The translations under genes were made by a program, and so were the position numbers. Source: Onchocerca volvulus (lineage: Eukaryota > Nematoda > Chromadorea > Rhabditida > Onchocercidae). From it: 64,000 nucleotides of DNA. The stretch's first letter is position 1, and each line of letters begins with the position of its first letter. Below, piece after piece: positions 13,801-26,939 of the stretch. Where the stretch lies: the NCBI GenBank assembly GCA_000499405.2, contig HG738140.1:3905539-3969538 (forward strand), given 5' to 3'. The notes below the pieces were generated by a model, which worked only from the letters and a program-made list of their open reading frames with translations, did not search any database and was not told where the DNA came from.

Positions 13801-16800
13801 CAAAGAAGGCATAAGCCATTTTTACACAGGAATTAAATCCTTATTCAAAATACTACTGAGACCATATTTTTGGTTATCTGATAATCAATTAAAGCATCAA
13901 ATATTCAACATACCGTAATTTTCCTTCTTCATCATCTTCTGGTACAACCTTTTCCACTTCGCTGATAAAACCCGATATCTTTGTTAGACTTTTCAGAGAA
14001 CTGGCAGAAGTAACAGAGAAACGACGGTTTCCTGTAAGACATAAAAATTCATTCTCTATATATTATATAAATGCAATTTTTAAAAGGAGACGCAGAAAAA
14101 TATCTAAAGAGAAAGAAAAATGTTTTATTTCATAGGCATCTAAAAAAGCATGGAGTATAAAAAACTTGAATAATTGAGATATCATGAATAATGAGTTTAA
14201 AAAACATACTTAAAGAATGTTCATGCTGCACTGGTGTTGTTATTTCACTATCCATATTACTCGAGCTAACCGATGATCGAGTAATAATTTTTTGAGCTCG
14301 CCTTGTTTTCATCTGAAAAAAATATTGATTAAATAAATACCGTAGATCAATTTTATTCGTCAATAGTATCTTAATCACCCGAACAATATTTCAAATTGCA
14401 TATAAATGCTCTGATTTAGTTCTATAGCGCATAGAATGCTCTAAAGTAGAATTTTCAGCTGGATTTTATATTAAGCTTTAAAAAAAAGAAATACCATTTC
14501 CTTTTTTTCAACTATGTCTTCCATTGTTGCGCTCACTTCCTCCTCCACTTCATTTTTAATGATAACATGATGTAGTTTAGTCTTTAAAAAGTGAATTGTA
14601 AAAAAACTATTACCATAATTATTTAAAAAAACATTCGACTGATGCTATATGTAGGGATTTTAAAAAAATTAAAATAAAGGGTTATTACAATTAACTAAAA
14701 TATCCAAAAGACCAGACAATTAATTTAAATAAATGATAGACCTTATCCGGTATTCCCGATGCAGCAGTTTGAATTTCGTCAGCACTGTTTTTCGAAGGTG
14801 ATTTAAGAATTGATTCACTCGATATTGATTGCGAAGCTAGGTTTTCAGAGTTTTCATCTGTTTCTTAAAAAACTTGTGGCAGATTTTTTTCTTAAAAACT
14901 CATAAATATATAGAAAAAAAAAAAAAACTTAATTTTCTTCAATTCGTCTAATTTGCTTAGCTTTTTCTTCTGCAAAAAAGCGGACTGTCTATTCATAACA
15001 AACATGTCTATTCATAACAAACATATTAAATTTTTCTCTTCTAATAGTATTCAAAATAAAAATTTGAGATTTCATCTTTTTCAAAATACATTCAAATACT
15101 AATTAAATTTGACAATCTGAAATGTTTACCAGCTCCACACAATGATACATTATTTCCGACCGATCCTTGTGTTCGTGAACTAACTGACAGCGTCCGTAAT
15201 CTTCCTTGACTGAATGATGGTATTTCAACATCATCCAAAGCTTCGTTAGACGATGCTTCCGATGGACCACTTCGACGTTGTGCACTACTGATTTTCCTGG
15301 ATAAGGAAGATCCAGAAGGAGTATTTGAAACAGGCGATGCTTTTGTCTGCAGTTGAAAGGAAAAGCCTTCAAAAAGAGGCTCAATTGGAGAAAATGGTGC
15401 CTCATTTGCAGCTGATTGGGATGGATGAGATGGTGGTATGATGATCTTCAACTGTGGATATTTAACTGGCTGAAATCTCAAGAATCTTCATCTCAAATGA
15501 CGGAAGCATTGAGCTTTATTCCCAAATATTTTAATTAAATACAACAATGCAAACTTACATTTGTTTCGTGAAGAGCCAGATATTCTTTTAAATTTTTTGT
15601 ACCGACTTCAATTTCCTTTTGGACGATTTCCTGATCACGCTAAAACAAAAATCCACTATCAATTTTTAGAATTTCAGAAAAATCACAAAAAAAAGATGGA
15701 TAATAATCGCTCCAATTTATAAACTACAATTCAAGAATCAGCGTCAGTAATATTTTGATTATCGAGATCATAAGTTTTTATTTCACATTAAAACTGCACG
15801 ACATAGCTATTGAGAAATAATTTGCTATATCTCAAGAAATAAAGATCACTTTTAATAACAGAAGAATTACTGCTACAAAGAATGAAATCTTACTAAGCAA
15901 AAAGTTAAAAGCCGTTTATCTTAAATAAGTCAGTATTCTTGTCTATAATTAATCAATAAGACATACCAAGCTATCTTCTTCACGAGCTTCTTCCAGTAAT
16001 TTTTCAATTTCCTTATCGCTTAAGTCACTATCAGATGAGAATAAACGATTAAAAAGATCTGCTTTTTGACGTAATTTCACCAGAAGTAGCTCTTCTTCTT
16101 GCGCTTTTTTAGTTTTCAACTACAATGTGAAAATGATATACCGAAACGTTCGTGAATCATTGAAATAAATAAGCAATTAGCTTTCCAAAATTTTGTACTT
16201 TTTATAGCAGCATACTAGGTTAATAAATGAATATATAAATGAAGGGGAATTTTAGAAAATATTTTATAGGTGGACAAGCAATAAAAATTATCTAGAGAAA
16301 CATATTTTAACTGATATAATCTACGTATTTTTTTTTTTTTCGCTTTGAAAAACTATATAGTGAGGTGAAATAATTATTAAAACAAACACATTCCACGAAA
16401 TGGTTTGAGTCTGATTTTCTTTCGAGGAAAATTAGGATAAAAATATCTTAGTAATAAGGATAAAAAGAAAGTGCTGTATCAAACATCCAGACAAACTTCA
16501 CAATAACAAATCAGCATATTTATTTGAAAGATTAACCTACCTCCTTTTTCAAATAAACTGTCCAAGCATGAATGAGTTCTTTTCGAGAATACTTTTCACC
16601 TGGCTTTCGTAGGAAATGTTCCGGATGACCACTTGACATGACACGTTCAAACTCATTCTTGCACATCTGAAAAGTAAGCTATTGATGAATAATACGAACG
16701 AGAATGATGTAAAATGCTTTAAGTTGCACTTGAATTCAACAGAAGTAAACATCGTTCGATTTTAACTCAAAATACACAATTCAAGTGATTAAAAATTTTA

Positions 16801-17777
16801 AATTATGACAATTCTGGATTAAAAATTATTGAATTAAACTAAATGATTTAGTCTACGAAACATCGCGACTTCAAACTGATACTAAAAACTCAAGTATTAG
16901 GCAAGATTATGAAGATAACGTCCATCTCTCTTCTCTCTTTCTCTTTCCTCTTCCAAAATATCAAATAACTGAATAAGAAAAAGAATTTTTCTTCTCAAGA
17001 ATTTTACAAATTCTTACTTCTTCAGTAAAAAAACCAGGTGGTCTTTCATCTCCGAAAATTTCTGCAAGTTTTTTGACGCGTACAAGCCTGTAAATGATTT
17101 CATAATTATAGCACAATAATTGTATCTCCCCAATTGCTACCAACAATTCTTTTAAAACATTAGCAATCGGAATGATCTTTTCTTTCAGATCATCAAGAAC
17201 AACAAATAAGTTGCAATTTTCCTAATCATAAAATTACTGAAAAACTGATATCTTTGGGAAATTCAATTTGGGTAATTTATCACGCTATGGTCGGAACCGT
17301 TCAATTTGGAAATAGAAATGCCCGCTAATAGGACCATCTGAATAAGACTATTTTACGACTGAATTGATTAAAGACTAATTTGATGCCCAGAGCATGAATC
17401 TCTAAATGGTGATAAATTAATTAATCAGTGCTTGAAATTCACATATGTGAGTGATTTGCGATTACGTTAATTCGTTTGAACAGATGAATAATCGTGAAAA
17501 TCCTCCGGGAAAAATCATCTTGAAGTGGTGAAAGAAACAATCGTAATACATGCTTTCTGAAGGTCAACTTTTCGTTTTTTATCGATATAAAATTTATGCA
17601 CATATATTCAGAATCTGATTCAGATATGTACATCTAGTACTTTAACAAATGACAAAAGTTGATTTATAAATAAATAGGTTGGTAAAAAAATTACCATTCA
17701 TCTTCTGTTTCCATAAGTTCGAAAAGTTGCAACGTTTCTTCATGCTTCCAACTGAGCGATAAGCTCGGATATTTCAT
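10867..17777 (-). CDS. BRD8: BRD8 homologue, bromodomain subunit of TIP60/NuA4 complex
   Basis: Nineteen exons join in phase to 772 residues: 17777-17695, 17087-17018, 16666-16541, 16119-15967, 15639-15559, 15469-15130, 14863-14742, 14581-14495, 14312-14210, 14031-13914, 13793-13761, 13689-13543, 13398-13284, 13032-12915, 12726-12644, 12127-11985, 11730-11553, 11292-11215 and 11007-10867. The N terminus has the SANT-like BRD8 region (LSLSWKHEETLQLFEL, then GHPEHFLRKPGEKYSRKELI). A coiled, acidic segment follows, then a long Ser-rich and basic disordered middle. The bromodomain lies at about residues 600-702 and includes RMDLSTLKKLLDGG and MFANAVMFNSTGHDV. Its Asn after MF matches the acetyl-lysine-contacting Asn of bromodomains. 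BRD8 is known as a subunit of the histone acetyltransferase complex TIP60/NuA4 in the nucleus. The protein is shorter than the vertebrate one. The start codon is the first in-frame ATG before the SANT-like part. Confidence 0.9.
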
Positions 17778-18251
17778 TCTTGCGTAAGGTCTACAAACTT
17801 TCCTGTCAACGTCATCAAAAGTTTAGCGGGAATCTACATGTTTTACGTGTAATCACGTTTTTCATAAGTATTAACGCGATTACGCACAGCTACGTTTTTT
17901 ATGACGCGAATTCGCTCATTTGTTCATTTCATTACAGCATTATTTCTTATCTTCCTATCAATCTTCACCATTTCTTCTAACTTAAGATATGTTCTTGTTT
18001 CCTTTTCCTTTCGACTTTTACAATTACACTGCGTAATTATTTTCTAAATTTCTACCAATCTCTGTTGTCTCTTCAATTCTTTTTTTCTTTCACTTCGAAT
18101 CAATATTATCAAGTTACGCATCTTGATATCTTCGAAACTCCTCAATCTCTAGTAACATACAAAAAAAGAAGAAAAGAAAGTGATAAGACAGATAAGGAAA
18201 GTGATAAGCTAATAAATGCGAAATATGTCGCATTTTATCTACATGCCACAA
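17778..18251. promoter_or_regulatory. Divergent intergenic region, probable shared promoter
   Basis: About 475 bases separate the BRD8-homologue start from the divergent plus-strand gene. The part next to BRD8 (17840-17910) holds several ACGT or ACG words (TTACGTG, CACGTTTT, CTACGTTT). The promoter role is inferred from gene arrangement only. Confidence 0.35.
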
Positions 18252-20992
18252 ATGATGAAACAAAATATCTCGGGTAAAATTTATTCTAGGTTTTGAAATT
18301 GATTTCTCGAGTTTAATTAAAAGTCGCTAAACTCTGGGATTTCTCAACTTCTCGAATATTTAAATTATTGCTCAAATTTTTCTCATGAGGCTGCTGGACA
18401 TGTTTAAATTTTCCTTATGACGAAAACATCCGTCAAATTATCATCGCGACGGATGCCTAAACTTTTTTCATTACTTTCACATGAACTTTTACGGAGTTTT
18501 TGAAAAATTTGCTTTACGTAAACTTCTACAAATTTTATACAAACGATTAACCATCGATCACATAAACACAGTAAATGACTTCGTACGTGATGTAGAAGTC
18601 ACTGACAAATGACTTCGTACGTGACGTAGAAGTCACTGGCAAATGACTTCGTACGTGATGTAGAAGTCACTGGGAAATGATTATGTAAGTGACGTAGAAG
18701 TCACTGCAAATGATCACTTACATTACGTAGAAGTCATTTGCAACATTTTGAAGTATAATTTTAGCTAAATTAACAAAATATTTTAATTCAAACATTATTA
18801 ACACTTATCAGCTGGTTGGAATGGTTGACAAAGAAAAAAGAAAATTATATTTGCAAATATTAATAAATATATGCAAATTTAATATTTATAAAAAAAACTA
18901 CATTTTTCGATTATATCTCAATTTCATTTATTTTCATATGATTATAAGGTTGTACTGAATGTTATCATCTTTATCAGTATAATCGATGAAATGAATCATT
19001 CGATACCTTATGATATCGTCCTTCCCATCCATTCTCCAGGTAAATATTTACCCAGTAAGATATCAGTCTTCCAATTTATCAATCAATTGTAATAGCTTTC
19101 CGATTTACCTACCTGATAATCAGTCTTCCCGATCATTTATTCAGTAATATCAATTTTTATCAATAATCATTCTTTTTATCAGTATCAGTCTTTTTAACTA
19201 TCTACCCCATAATATTAGTCTTTCATTAATTACTTGCCTAAGCCTAAGCAATCGAATTTTTCTTGAAATGAACGCTTTTTCCTTATGTTCAATGAAAATT
19301 TCACGAATCCTCATTTGCTTGATGTGAGTAATATTTTCCAAAATTATTATCTACCGAATCAAATTCATCCAACAATTTTTTTACTACATTTTTTGGACGT
19401 ATTCCTAAAATGCTAGGCACGTTATCAAATGTATCTCTAGTTGAAAAAAAAATAAATCAAGCAACCTATTTGAATTTACATCATATTTTTCTATTACTTG
19501 TTTTTTCATCTATGTATACATTTTTAATAGAATCAAATATTAGAAATGTTGTAATTCAATAGCTGAAATAAGTAGTTTTATCTGATAAAACTACTTTTAC
19601 TACATTAAAATTTTGGTAATTGACATATTTTACAGCTGATGCTGTAATTCTGTTGTTTGCTTCATAGCTTTCAATCTCTTCGTAGCTAGAATTAAAAGTT
19701 TCTACTAGCTCTCTCAATATTGCAAAAACTATAAAATAAAATCCTTAGGAGATTGTTATTCTGTTTGTTTTGAACTCAAAATATGAATTATGTCTGAAAA
19801 TTTCTCCTGCTAGAATCAAAAGCTATAATTAAATAATTTGAACATGTAATATATTTAAGAATCATATTTAAAAAAAACCGTACACAGCATCTATTAAAGT
19901 AACGATTGTGATAGTTAAATGATGTAAAACGTAAAATCTTTGGAAAGAAAATCATAATAATCAATAATTGTGAGTTTTTTTTTTTTTTGTACCACTTTAG
20001 ATATTCACATGTATCCTTGATAGCTATTATTTGGATAAAAAAATCATATCTTTGTTTCCTCTTTTTGAATTTTACAAGAGATTTTTATCTAAAATATTAC
20101 AAGAGATTTTTATCTAGTTTTAATACATAGTTAATAGTTAATCATTTTAAATTAAATTGTAAGCTTAAAATTGGCAAAAAAAAGCTTAGAATAGGCTAAA
20201 AGACAGAGAAGTCAAGGGGATTAGGATCATCTAACTAAACTATAAAAAATAGGGCATAAATTCAGTAAATTATAAACTTTTTTTTTTTTTTTTAAATCAA
20301 ACTTAGAAACTTCTTTTGTTGAGAAAAATTGAGGCTTAATTATTTCATATATTCAACAATTATCACTAATTGTTGAAACACGTCATAATAACATGGATGA
20401 CACGTTTTTTTTTCTCTTCTTATAGTTTTTGAGGATGATAAATATGAAGTACTTGAGCCATATCAGACTGATGCTACACAACTGATAACAAATGCGCCAT
20501 TATCAGTATCATCACATCCCGATGCAAAACCATTAGCAAATTCGGAAATGGAACAACTTAAAAGTACCACAGATCTTTATAGCGTAAAATTTGAACCGGA
20601 AAGTAAGGAATTTTTTTTTTTTTACGTTATCAATTTAGTAATAATAGTACAATCAGTGACGTTAAAGTGAAATAGTGACGTAAAATACGCGCTGTGAAAT
20701 ACGTAACGTGAAATTAATAATTTGGAATATGAATCATAACTTGTTATTATCATTTCACGTAACAATGGCATTTTTAATACAAAAATTAACGAATTTGTTA
20801 GCATATTTCGTGAAATATGAATCATATCGTTTTACACGTTATCGTTTTACGTAACATTTGCATTTTTAATTTAATCATTGAGAATAATTTAGTGATAATT
20901 AGTAGTAATTTGTAATAATTAGTAACATGAAATACAAAGAGCAAAATGTTGCCACTCAACTTAATATTTACACTTCATTTTTCATATTATTT

Positions 20993-21033
<41 letters not shown>

Positions 21034-21040
21034 TTGGGGG

Positions 21041-21072
<32 letters not shown>

Positions 21073-21353
21073 GAAATTTTCTGCGTATGATGTAATATGA
21101 TCAAACTAATCTTTTCTATTTTCCAATAGATTTCTTTTATAAATTTAATGAAATTTAGAAAAAATAAAATCATAAAATTAAGCAATTTCTATTCATTTAT
21201 TATCATTATTTATAATAGCAATAAGATAAATTTACAGAAAAATATGCAAAAAAGATGCCAAAAAAATTGATTATTGTTATTTATGTTGGCATAATGATAT
21301 TAAATATTGCTGTATTTAATATTGGTATAGCTGTTGGTTATTATGCTTTTTAA
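18252..21353 (+). CDS. Small acidic protein with C-terminal membrane anchor
   Basis: Exons 20426-20602 and 21238-21353 join in phase, and the last ends in TAA. The incoming phase (one base carried over) is met by a candidate first exon at 18252-18273 encoding MMKQNIS, which gives about 104 residues. The body is acidic and Ser/Thr-rich, starting FEDDKYEVLEPYQTD. A Lys-rich stretch (KKYAKKMPKK) is followed by one hydrophobic segment (LIIVIYVGIMILNIAVF) and a very short tail, the layout of a tail-anchored protein. The family is not recognised. The last two exons look solid. The first exon and its 2.1-kb intron rest on phase and a plausible donor only. Confidence 0.5.
18573..18740. repeat. 34-bp palindromic tandem repeat with ACGT cores
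   Basis: Copies start at 18573, 18607, 18641, 18675 and 18708 (period 34, then 33), each beginning AAATGA. Inside each unit GACTTC and GAAGTC form hairpin arms around TACGTGA(C/T)GTA. The last copies are diverged. The array lies in the proposed first intron of the membrane-anchor gene. Confidence 0.85.
20995..21071. repeat. Mirror-like homopolymer block
   Basis: A(35), T(6), G(5) and A(31) follow directly on one another in the last intron of the membrane-anchor gene. This could be a real simple repeat or an assembly artefact at a homopolymer. Confidence 0.8.
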
Positions 21354-22519
21354 AAAAAATTGAAGTACTGTTTATTCTTTCTAAAAATACTTTTAATAGG
21401 TATTTGAGTAGAAGTATAAGTTACTTGCTTAATTATGCACTTTTTTTTTTTCTGAAATAATTTAATGGGAAGAAGAAAAGAAGATTGAAAAAAAAAAAAC
21501 TTTTAATTTCAAAAAATTTTATTAGGTTAGTCAATGATAATATTAATAGATTAAAAAAAAAGAAAAAAAAAACCTGTCGTTCTTGTTAATTGAATTATTA
21601 TCTAACTAATATGAAATATTACGGTAATATTTCAGGAAAAAATTTTTAAACTCATTTGGATAAATCTTGATATTGTTATCATTGATTTCATATTTTACCA
21701 AATATAATTTATTTTTTCAATGAAAAAAAATTTATTTTTTAGTTTTTCTACAAATTGAATACAAGTATTATCAAAATGGAAGTTTCCGCTAATCATGTCG
21801 ATTTTATCGATAAAATGAATACATATTTTCATGGATACATTGATTAAATTTTTCTTCGAAAATATGATATGCAATAATGATTCTATCAATTAATTTGATT
21901 CTATAATAATTAAGAAATTAAAGGAATGAAAAGCGAAAAGAAAAGAAAATATATTGAATAAATAATTGCTTATATAAAATTTATGAATACAAGATACTAA
22001 AATTATTTTGTTCTATGTGATTTGAAATGAAAATGTGAAATACTGAATTTGTATCGCTGGCTATTATATTTGCAATAAATTTTAATTAAAATAATGTAAT
22101 TAGATAAACACTGCTACTGTATGAAATATTTATAGACAGAAACTGGTTATATTTACATCAGTAGCTATTATATTTCTGATAAATTTTGAATAGTATAATT
22201 AGGCAAATATTACTAATTATGGATGGCTTGTAAACATAAGCAAAAGGTTGAATTTGAAACAACAGTCTGTTGTATTTACAATAAATTTCAACTAAAACAA
22301 TTCAATTAAGTAATCATTATTGAAATTGATATATGAAAAAATGAATAAAATGGTCTTGAGCAGAAAAAGTAAAATCGGTTAAAGAATGAAATGGATTAAT
22401 GATTATAAAGTTATTTACTAATTGTACAAGTAATGAATTATTCTGAAATGTTTAAAAAAAAAAGACATTTGGAAAACAAAACTCTTAGAAAAATATATTA
22501 GAGTAGTTCCAAATTAAGT
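21354..22519. other. AT-rich intergenic stretch
   Basis: No exon is seen. Imperfect copies of a short phrase about gaps in TATTTGCAATAAATTTTAA recur near 22070, 22170 and 22275, suggesting a decayed tandem repeat of roughly 100 bases. Confidence 0.4.
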
Positions 22520-22875
22520 TAAGCTAATTCCCTATCAAGATCGAAAATTTAAGCCTTAACTATTTAAAAACACGCACTCTCTTCGAATGCAACGTTGCAT
22601 GAAAATTTCAAACCAATCAGTGAGGAACTTGAAACGTTGCAGAAAGTAGCCGCGATCAGTGCAGAATAGGCGCGTTGAATAAATTCTGTCCGCTCATTTA
22701 CTTTTAGCTGTCAGGGGCGTAACACGTAAAAAAAATAACTATGTCCATATAAAAAGGAACATCTACTCGAATACAAGATTATGTCAAAATTTAAAAGCAA
22801 TATCGGCAAAAAACTTCCGAAGATTTATCATTTTTCACAGCGAACATTTACATTTTTATTTGCATAGATTGATAT
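22520..22875 (+). mobile_element. Helitron-like repeat copy
   Basis: This copy resembles 57400-57799. Both contain CGAATGCAA, ATGAAAATTTCAAA, CAATGCAGA- or CAGTGCAGA-like text, TCCGCTCAT and a terminal GAACATTTACATTTTTATTT. The right end near 22870 (TTGCATAGATT) is the inverse of the family's TCTATATAAATA start. Confidence 0.6.
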
Positions 22876-23260
22876 GGAGATAGACAAATTTCATCGATTT
22901 AATATTTGGGCCCGAAAGATCATCGTTATTTCATTCTTTTTCTTGCTAATCAATTTATTTGTATGAATGAAAATAATCACGATTAAAAAATTAGTAAAAT
23001 TTGATCTAATTCAAAATAATCAGCTATTCCAATTAAAATTAATTTTAAGCAAATTAAGCCAACTAATTTTTCCAAGTTGGTTTTAATTCATTGAGCTAAC
23101 TCGTTCAAGTCATGTGTGATTGATTTAGCTAAATTAACTCGAGCCAAAATATTTGGCTTGAATCATAAATGATTAATTGATTATTGAGAATTCATTATCA
23201 ATTAATGGAATACATATCAGCCTGGATAAATTTAATCACATTATGTGATTTAAACTTTTT
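22876..23260. other. Intergenic, no feature seen
   Basis: AT-rich sequence between the repeat and the 3' end of the minus-strand gene at 23261. It probably includes that gene's 3' UTR. Confidence 0.4.
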
Positions 23261-24732
23261 TTAAACTTTCTTTATTTGTTGACCATGAATATTTTTCGCA
23301 CCTTCTCGTAACAATTCAATTTCATCCTTTGCATCAGCGTTTACTTTTGGAGCTGTTATCTGTGTGAAAATTTTTAAATATTAAAAAACAAATCATTTTA
23401 AAAAAATAGCAAAATTTTGATTTTTACAAAAATCCTTTAAAATTTGTCAAAAAAAAAAATGAAAAATGACCAAAAAAATTTTAATTCATTTTCATAAAAC
23501 AGAAATACCATATCCTCCAATTTTCACGTATATTTTTGAGGTTTTCAGGAGATAAGAAAGGTAAAATTGAAAACGAAGTAAGTTTTTTTGTTTTCCTATG
23601 GCAATTTTCAAATATATATTATAAGTTTAATGGGAAAATGACATATTTTAATTCTTTTTTGGGCATCATATTTCTCATCTTTCCTTTTTTCTTTCTTTTC
23701 TGAAGTTTTTTTTTTTAAATTTATTATGTGAAAATTTATAATAACCAGTGAAATTCTATAATAAGCGAACGATTAATAACCGACGGAATATTGTGAAAAG
23801 TTAATTTTTTAACAAATTAAAACTAAAATTTGAGCATTTCCAAATAAATTATATGAAAATTTATAAAACCGGTGGAATTTTGCAATAAGCTAATAACTAG
23901 AAAATATCGACAGTACTGTAATAAATTAACTTTTTAATAAATTAGAACAAAAATTTAAATACTTTTAAATGAGTAACATGCAAATTTTACAATAAGTTCG
24001 TTGGTAAAAATTACCGATTTTTCAAATAAATAAATTGACTTTTTAATAGATTAAAACCAAAATTTGATTATTTTAGCATATGATTCATTTAGCTTACAAA
24101 TTTATCATCAGTAGAAATTCATTTTAAAATAATAAAAATTGTTTAAGAAATAGAAATTTGTTGAAATAGACGAATTGGTAAAAAATTACTGGACGATTTC
24201 TTATTTCAATGTATAATTTTGGGAATATAAAAATGTAAATATTAATCAGGATGATTCTATGCTATGCTAATAGTTTATTTAAAAATACAAACCAAATTAT
24301 TAAAATAAGGCAAAAATTTGATTGAAATTACAATAAGACAAAAAACTTACTAGTAAATTTTTATTCCAATGTATAATTTTGGAAATAGTAAAAATATTAA
24401 TACTAATCAGGATTGCTCTATTCAAAATGTACAAAGTAATATTAAAACTTCATCTAAAATATTGCTTCTTAATTATCAAAAATACTCAAACTTTGTTTTT
24501 ATCAAATTATTCAATGATATTTCTTATATTAATGGTAACTATAAACTAAAAAAATTGAAATTACAAAAAAAAAATTTTTTTTGAATCCAAAGTTTAGATA
24601 AATTAAAAATACCGATGAAGGTGGTGGTGGTGGAGAAACAGGTAGCGAATTTTGAACTTTCTCTTCGGCAATTATTTTTACATGATTTTTATGACCACCA
24701 CCTCGTGACAGAATTCCTTTTCTCTCCGACAT
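23261..24732 (-). CDS. Small 72-residue hydrophilic protein
   Basis: Two exons, 24732-24613 and 23359-23261, join in phase 0. The ATG lies one base after a TTTTTCTAG acceptor, typical of a trans-spliced nematode start. The protein begins MSERKGILSRGGGHKNHVKI, has a Pro run (VSPPPPPSS) at residues about 32-40 at the exon junction, and ends with a charged, probably helical stretch (DAKDEIELLREGAKNIHG). No signal peptide or membrane segment is present. The family is not recognised; the KGIL start recalls the KGILK motif of phosphatase inhibitor-2 but nothing else supports that. Confidence 0.6.
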
Positions 24733-26939
24733 CCTAGAAAAATTAATTTTTATACATATTTCGCAAATAATTTGAAAAAAATGTATAAAATAAGATATTA
24801 TTAGTTTCATATCATTACTTTCTACTTTATAAATTAACCTATGATAACTTCAACTTCAACTTTTTAACATTTTCAACTCTTAAACTTCTAATATTCTCAA
24901 TTAGAACTAGTCAAATTTTAATATTTTCAATTTTAATTTTTCCAATTTCAATTTTTTAACATTTTCAACATGAATTTTTCATTTTTCAATTTTCGATTGA
25001 AATATTTGTCAACTGCAACATTTTAGAATTTTCAGCTCCAATACTATAAATCATCAAATTTCAAGTTTTTAATATTTTCCACTTAGATACTATTTGCTTT
25101 TAATTTTTTTTTAATTTTTTAATTTTTTCTCTTGTGTATACTTTGTTTATCCGAATTATTTGCATATATTTCAAATAGCATTAAAAAAAAAATTTACAAC
25201 TAATATTAGGCATCAAAACTTTTTCAACCAAAACTTAATAATTAAATTATCTTTCAACTGATCTAATTGTTTTTGCATAATTTAACAAAAATTTTTGTTT
25301 TTCTCTAATTCTTCATATATATATATTCTATTATTTAATTTTTGTTTTCTACGGTAACTAGCTAAGTTTGATAAATCATGCAAAAATAATTAGTTTAGAT
25401 TGAAAACGAATATAATTATTAAGTTTGCTTTAGAAAAAAAAAAGTTTAGTATTAGTTTTATAATTTGTTTTTCTCTGGTAATCAACTTCCATCATCTCAA
25501 CTTTCAACATTTCGGTTTAGATGCTATATATTTCAACTTTTTAATCTTTCCTTAAATATTTATCAGTTTCTAATTTTAACTTTAATTTAGATACTTATCA
25601 ATTCTAACTTTCTGAAGTTTCCAACTTAGAAACTAGTAATTCTTAAATTTTAATTTTTTCAAAAAATTTTCAATCCACTTGTCATTTATCAGTTTGCAAA
25701 GTTTATCAATCATTAAGTTTAATCATTTTATTTGATAATTTTCATTTCAATTCTCAGTATGTTTAATATGTCTTTGTTTATTTGAAAAAATATTAAATTA
25801 AAGTTTGAAATGATTAGAATGATACAAGCAGAATTTAATTTATTAATGATATGAACAGAATTTAATTTAATAATATGGAAGATTAGAAAAAAAAAATAAT
25901 CTATAAAACCATGAATAGGAATAATAAATTCAAAATAGTTTTATAAAATAAATTTTACAAAATAGCCGTTGTTAAGAACTTTATTTTTTAATTAATGAAT
26001 TTTTGCGAGAGTTAATGCAAGAATCAAACCTATCAATTCGTCACACTTTTCTAACAATAATTTAATACTAATTTTTTACATTATTAAAAACTTACCAGCT
26101 TGCTAATATAAAGCAATAAAGAAAAAAACAAAATTTTTAGACGTACGTGAAAACAGCGTAATTTCTCTTTATTTGCATTAAACGTGATAATAAACGTGAT
26201 CCGTAAGATGTAAATTGCAATTTAAAGTTTCATTTCTAATTTTTATCACCATTTAAAAGCATAATTATCATTACTTGGATACTATTTGTAAAATTTCATT
26301 CATTGAAGGACGGTTACATCATTGTTTCGTTGTCATAAATTTTAATTAATCTATTGATGTATAATAAGGAAAAGAAACGATTTCATTCGAAATCAATAAG
26401 ACGAGAGTATGATCAACGATTATCTTTCTTATCACAACAAATTATCAATTATTATAATTATTTCGCGCTTATCATTTGCGTGTATTATACTTAAATGTCT
26501 TCCTTTTCATCATAATTTATCAATTATCACAATTATTTTATGCTTATCACTTGTGCATTTTGAATCTTACTGCATTATCAATTGATTTATACTGAATTGA
26601 ACTGATAAAATATGTGCATCACATATCAATTACATCAATAATATAATCAATTTTATCATTTATAGTAAGTAAAGCAAACAATTTCAGTCGAAATCAGTTA
26701 GACTAAAGCATTATCATAATTTATCTTCCTTATCATCATAAATTATCAAACATTTTAAATTATTTTGTGCTTAACATTAGCTTATATTACACATGTTTAC
26801 TCCTTTATTATCAAAAATTATCACTTACTCTAATTATCGAACTGATAACATATCACATGATATATATTATATATCAATTATAGTTAATAATATTATCAAT
26901 TTTAACTGCTTTACTTAATTTGCTAACCTTTTCTTTTAG
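24733..26939. other. AT-rich divergent intergenic region
   Basis: It lies between a minus-strand start and the first recognised exon of the SH2 gene, whose missing first exon should be here. About 26370-26530 and 26665-26830 are an imperfect duplication sharing GAAATCA, TCTTCCTTATCA-like and TTATCATAATTTATC-like words. The part near 26150-26215 has ACGTACGTG and AACGTGAT words. Confidence 0.4.

Noticed and set aside
24369..24584. 71-codon plus-strand frame
   Set aside because: It overlaps an imperfect duplication (about 24209 and 24368), Asn/Lys-rich, and lies in the intron of the small minus-strand gene.
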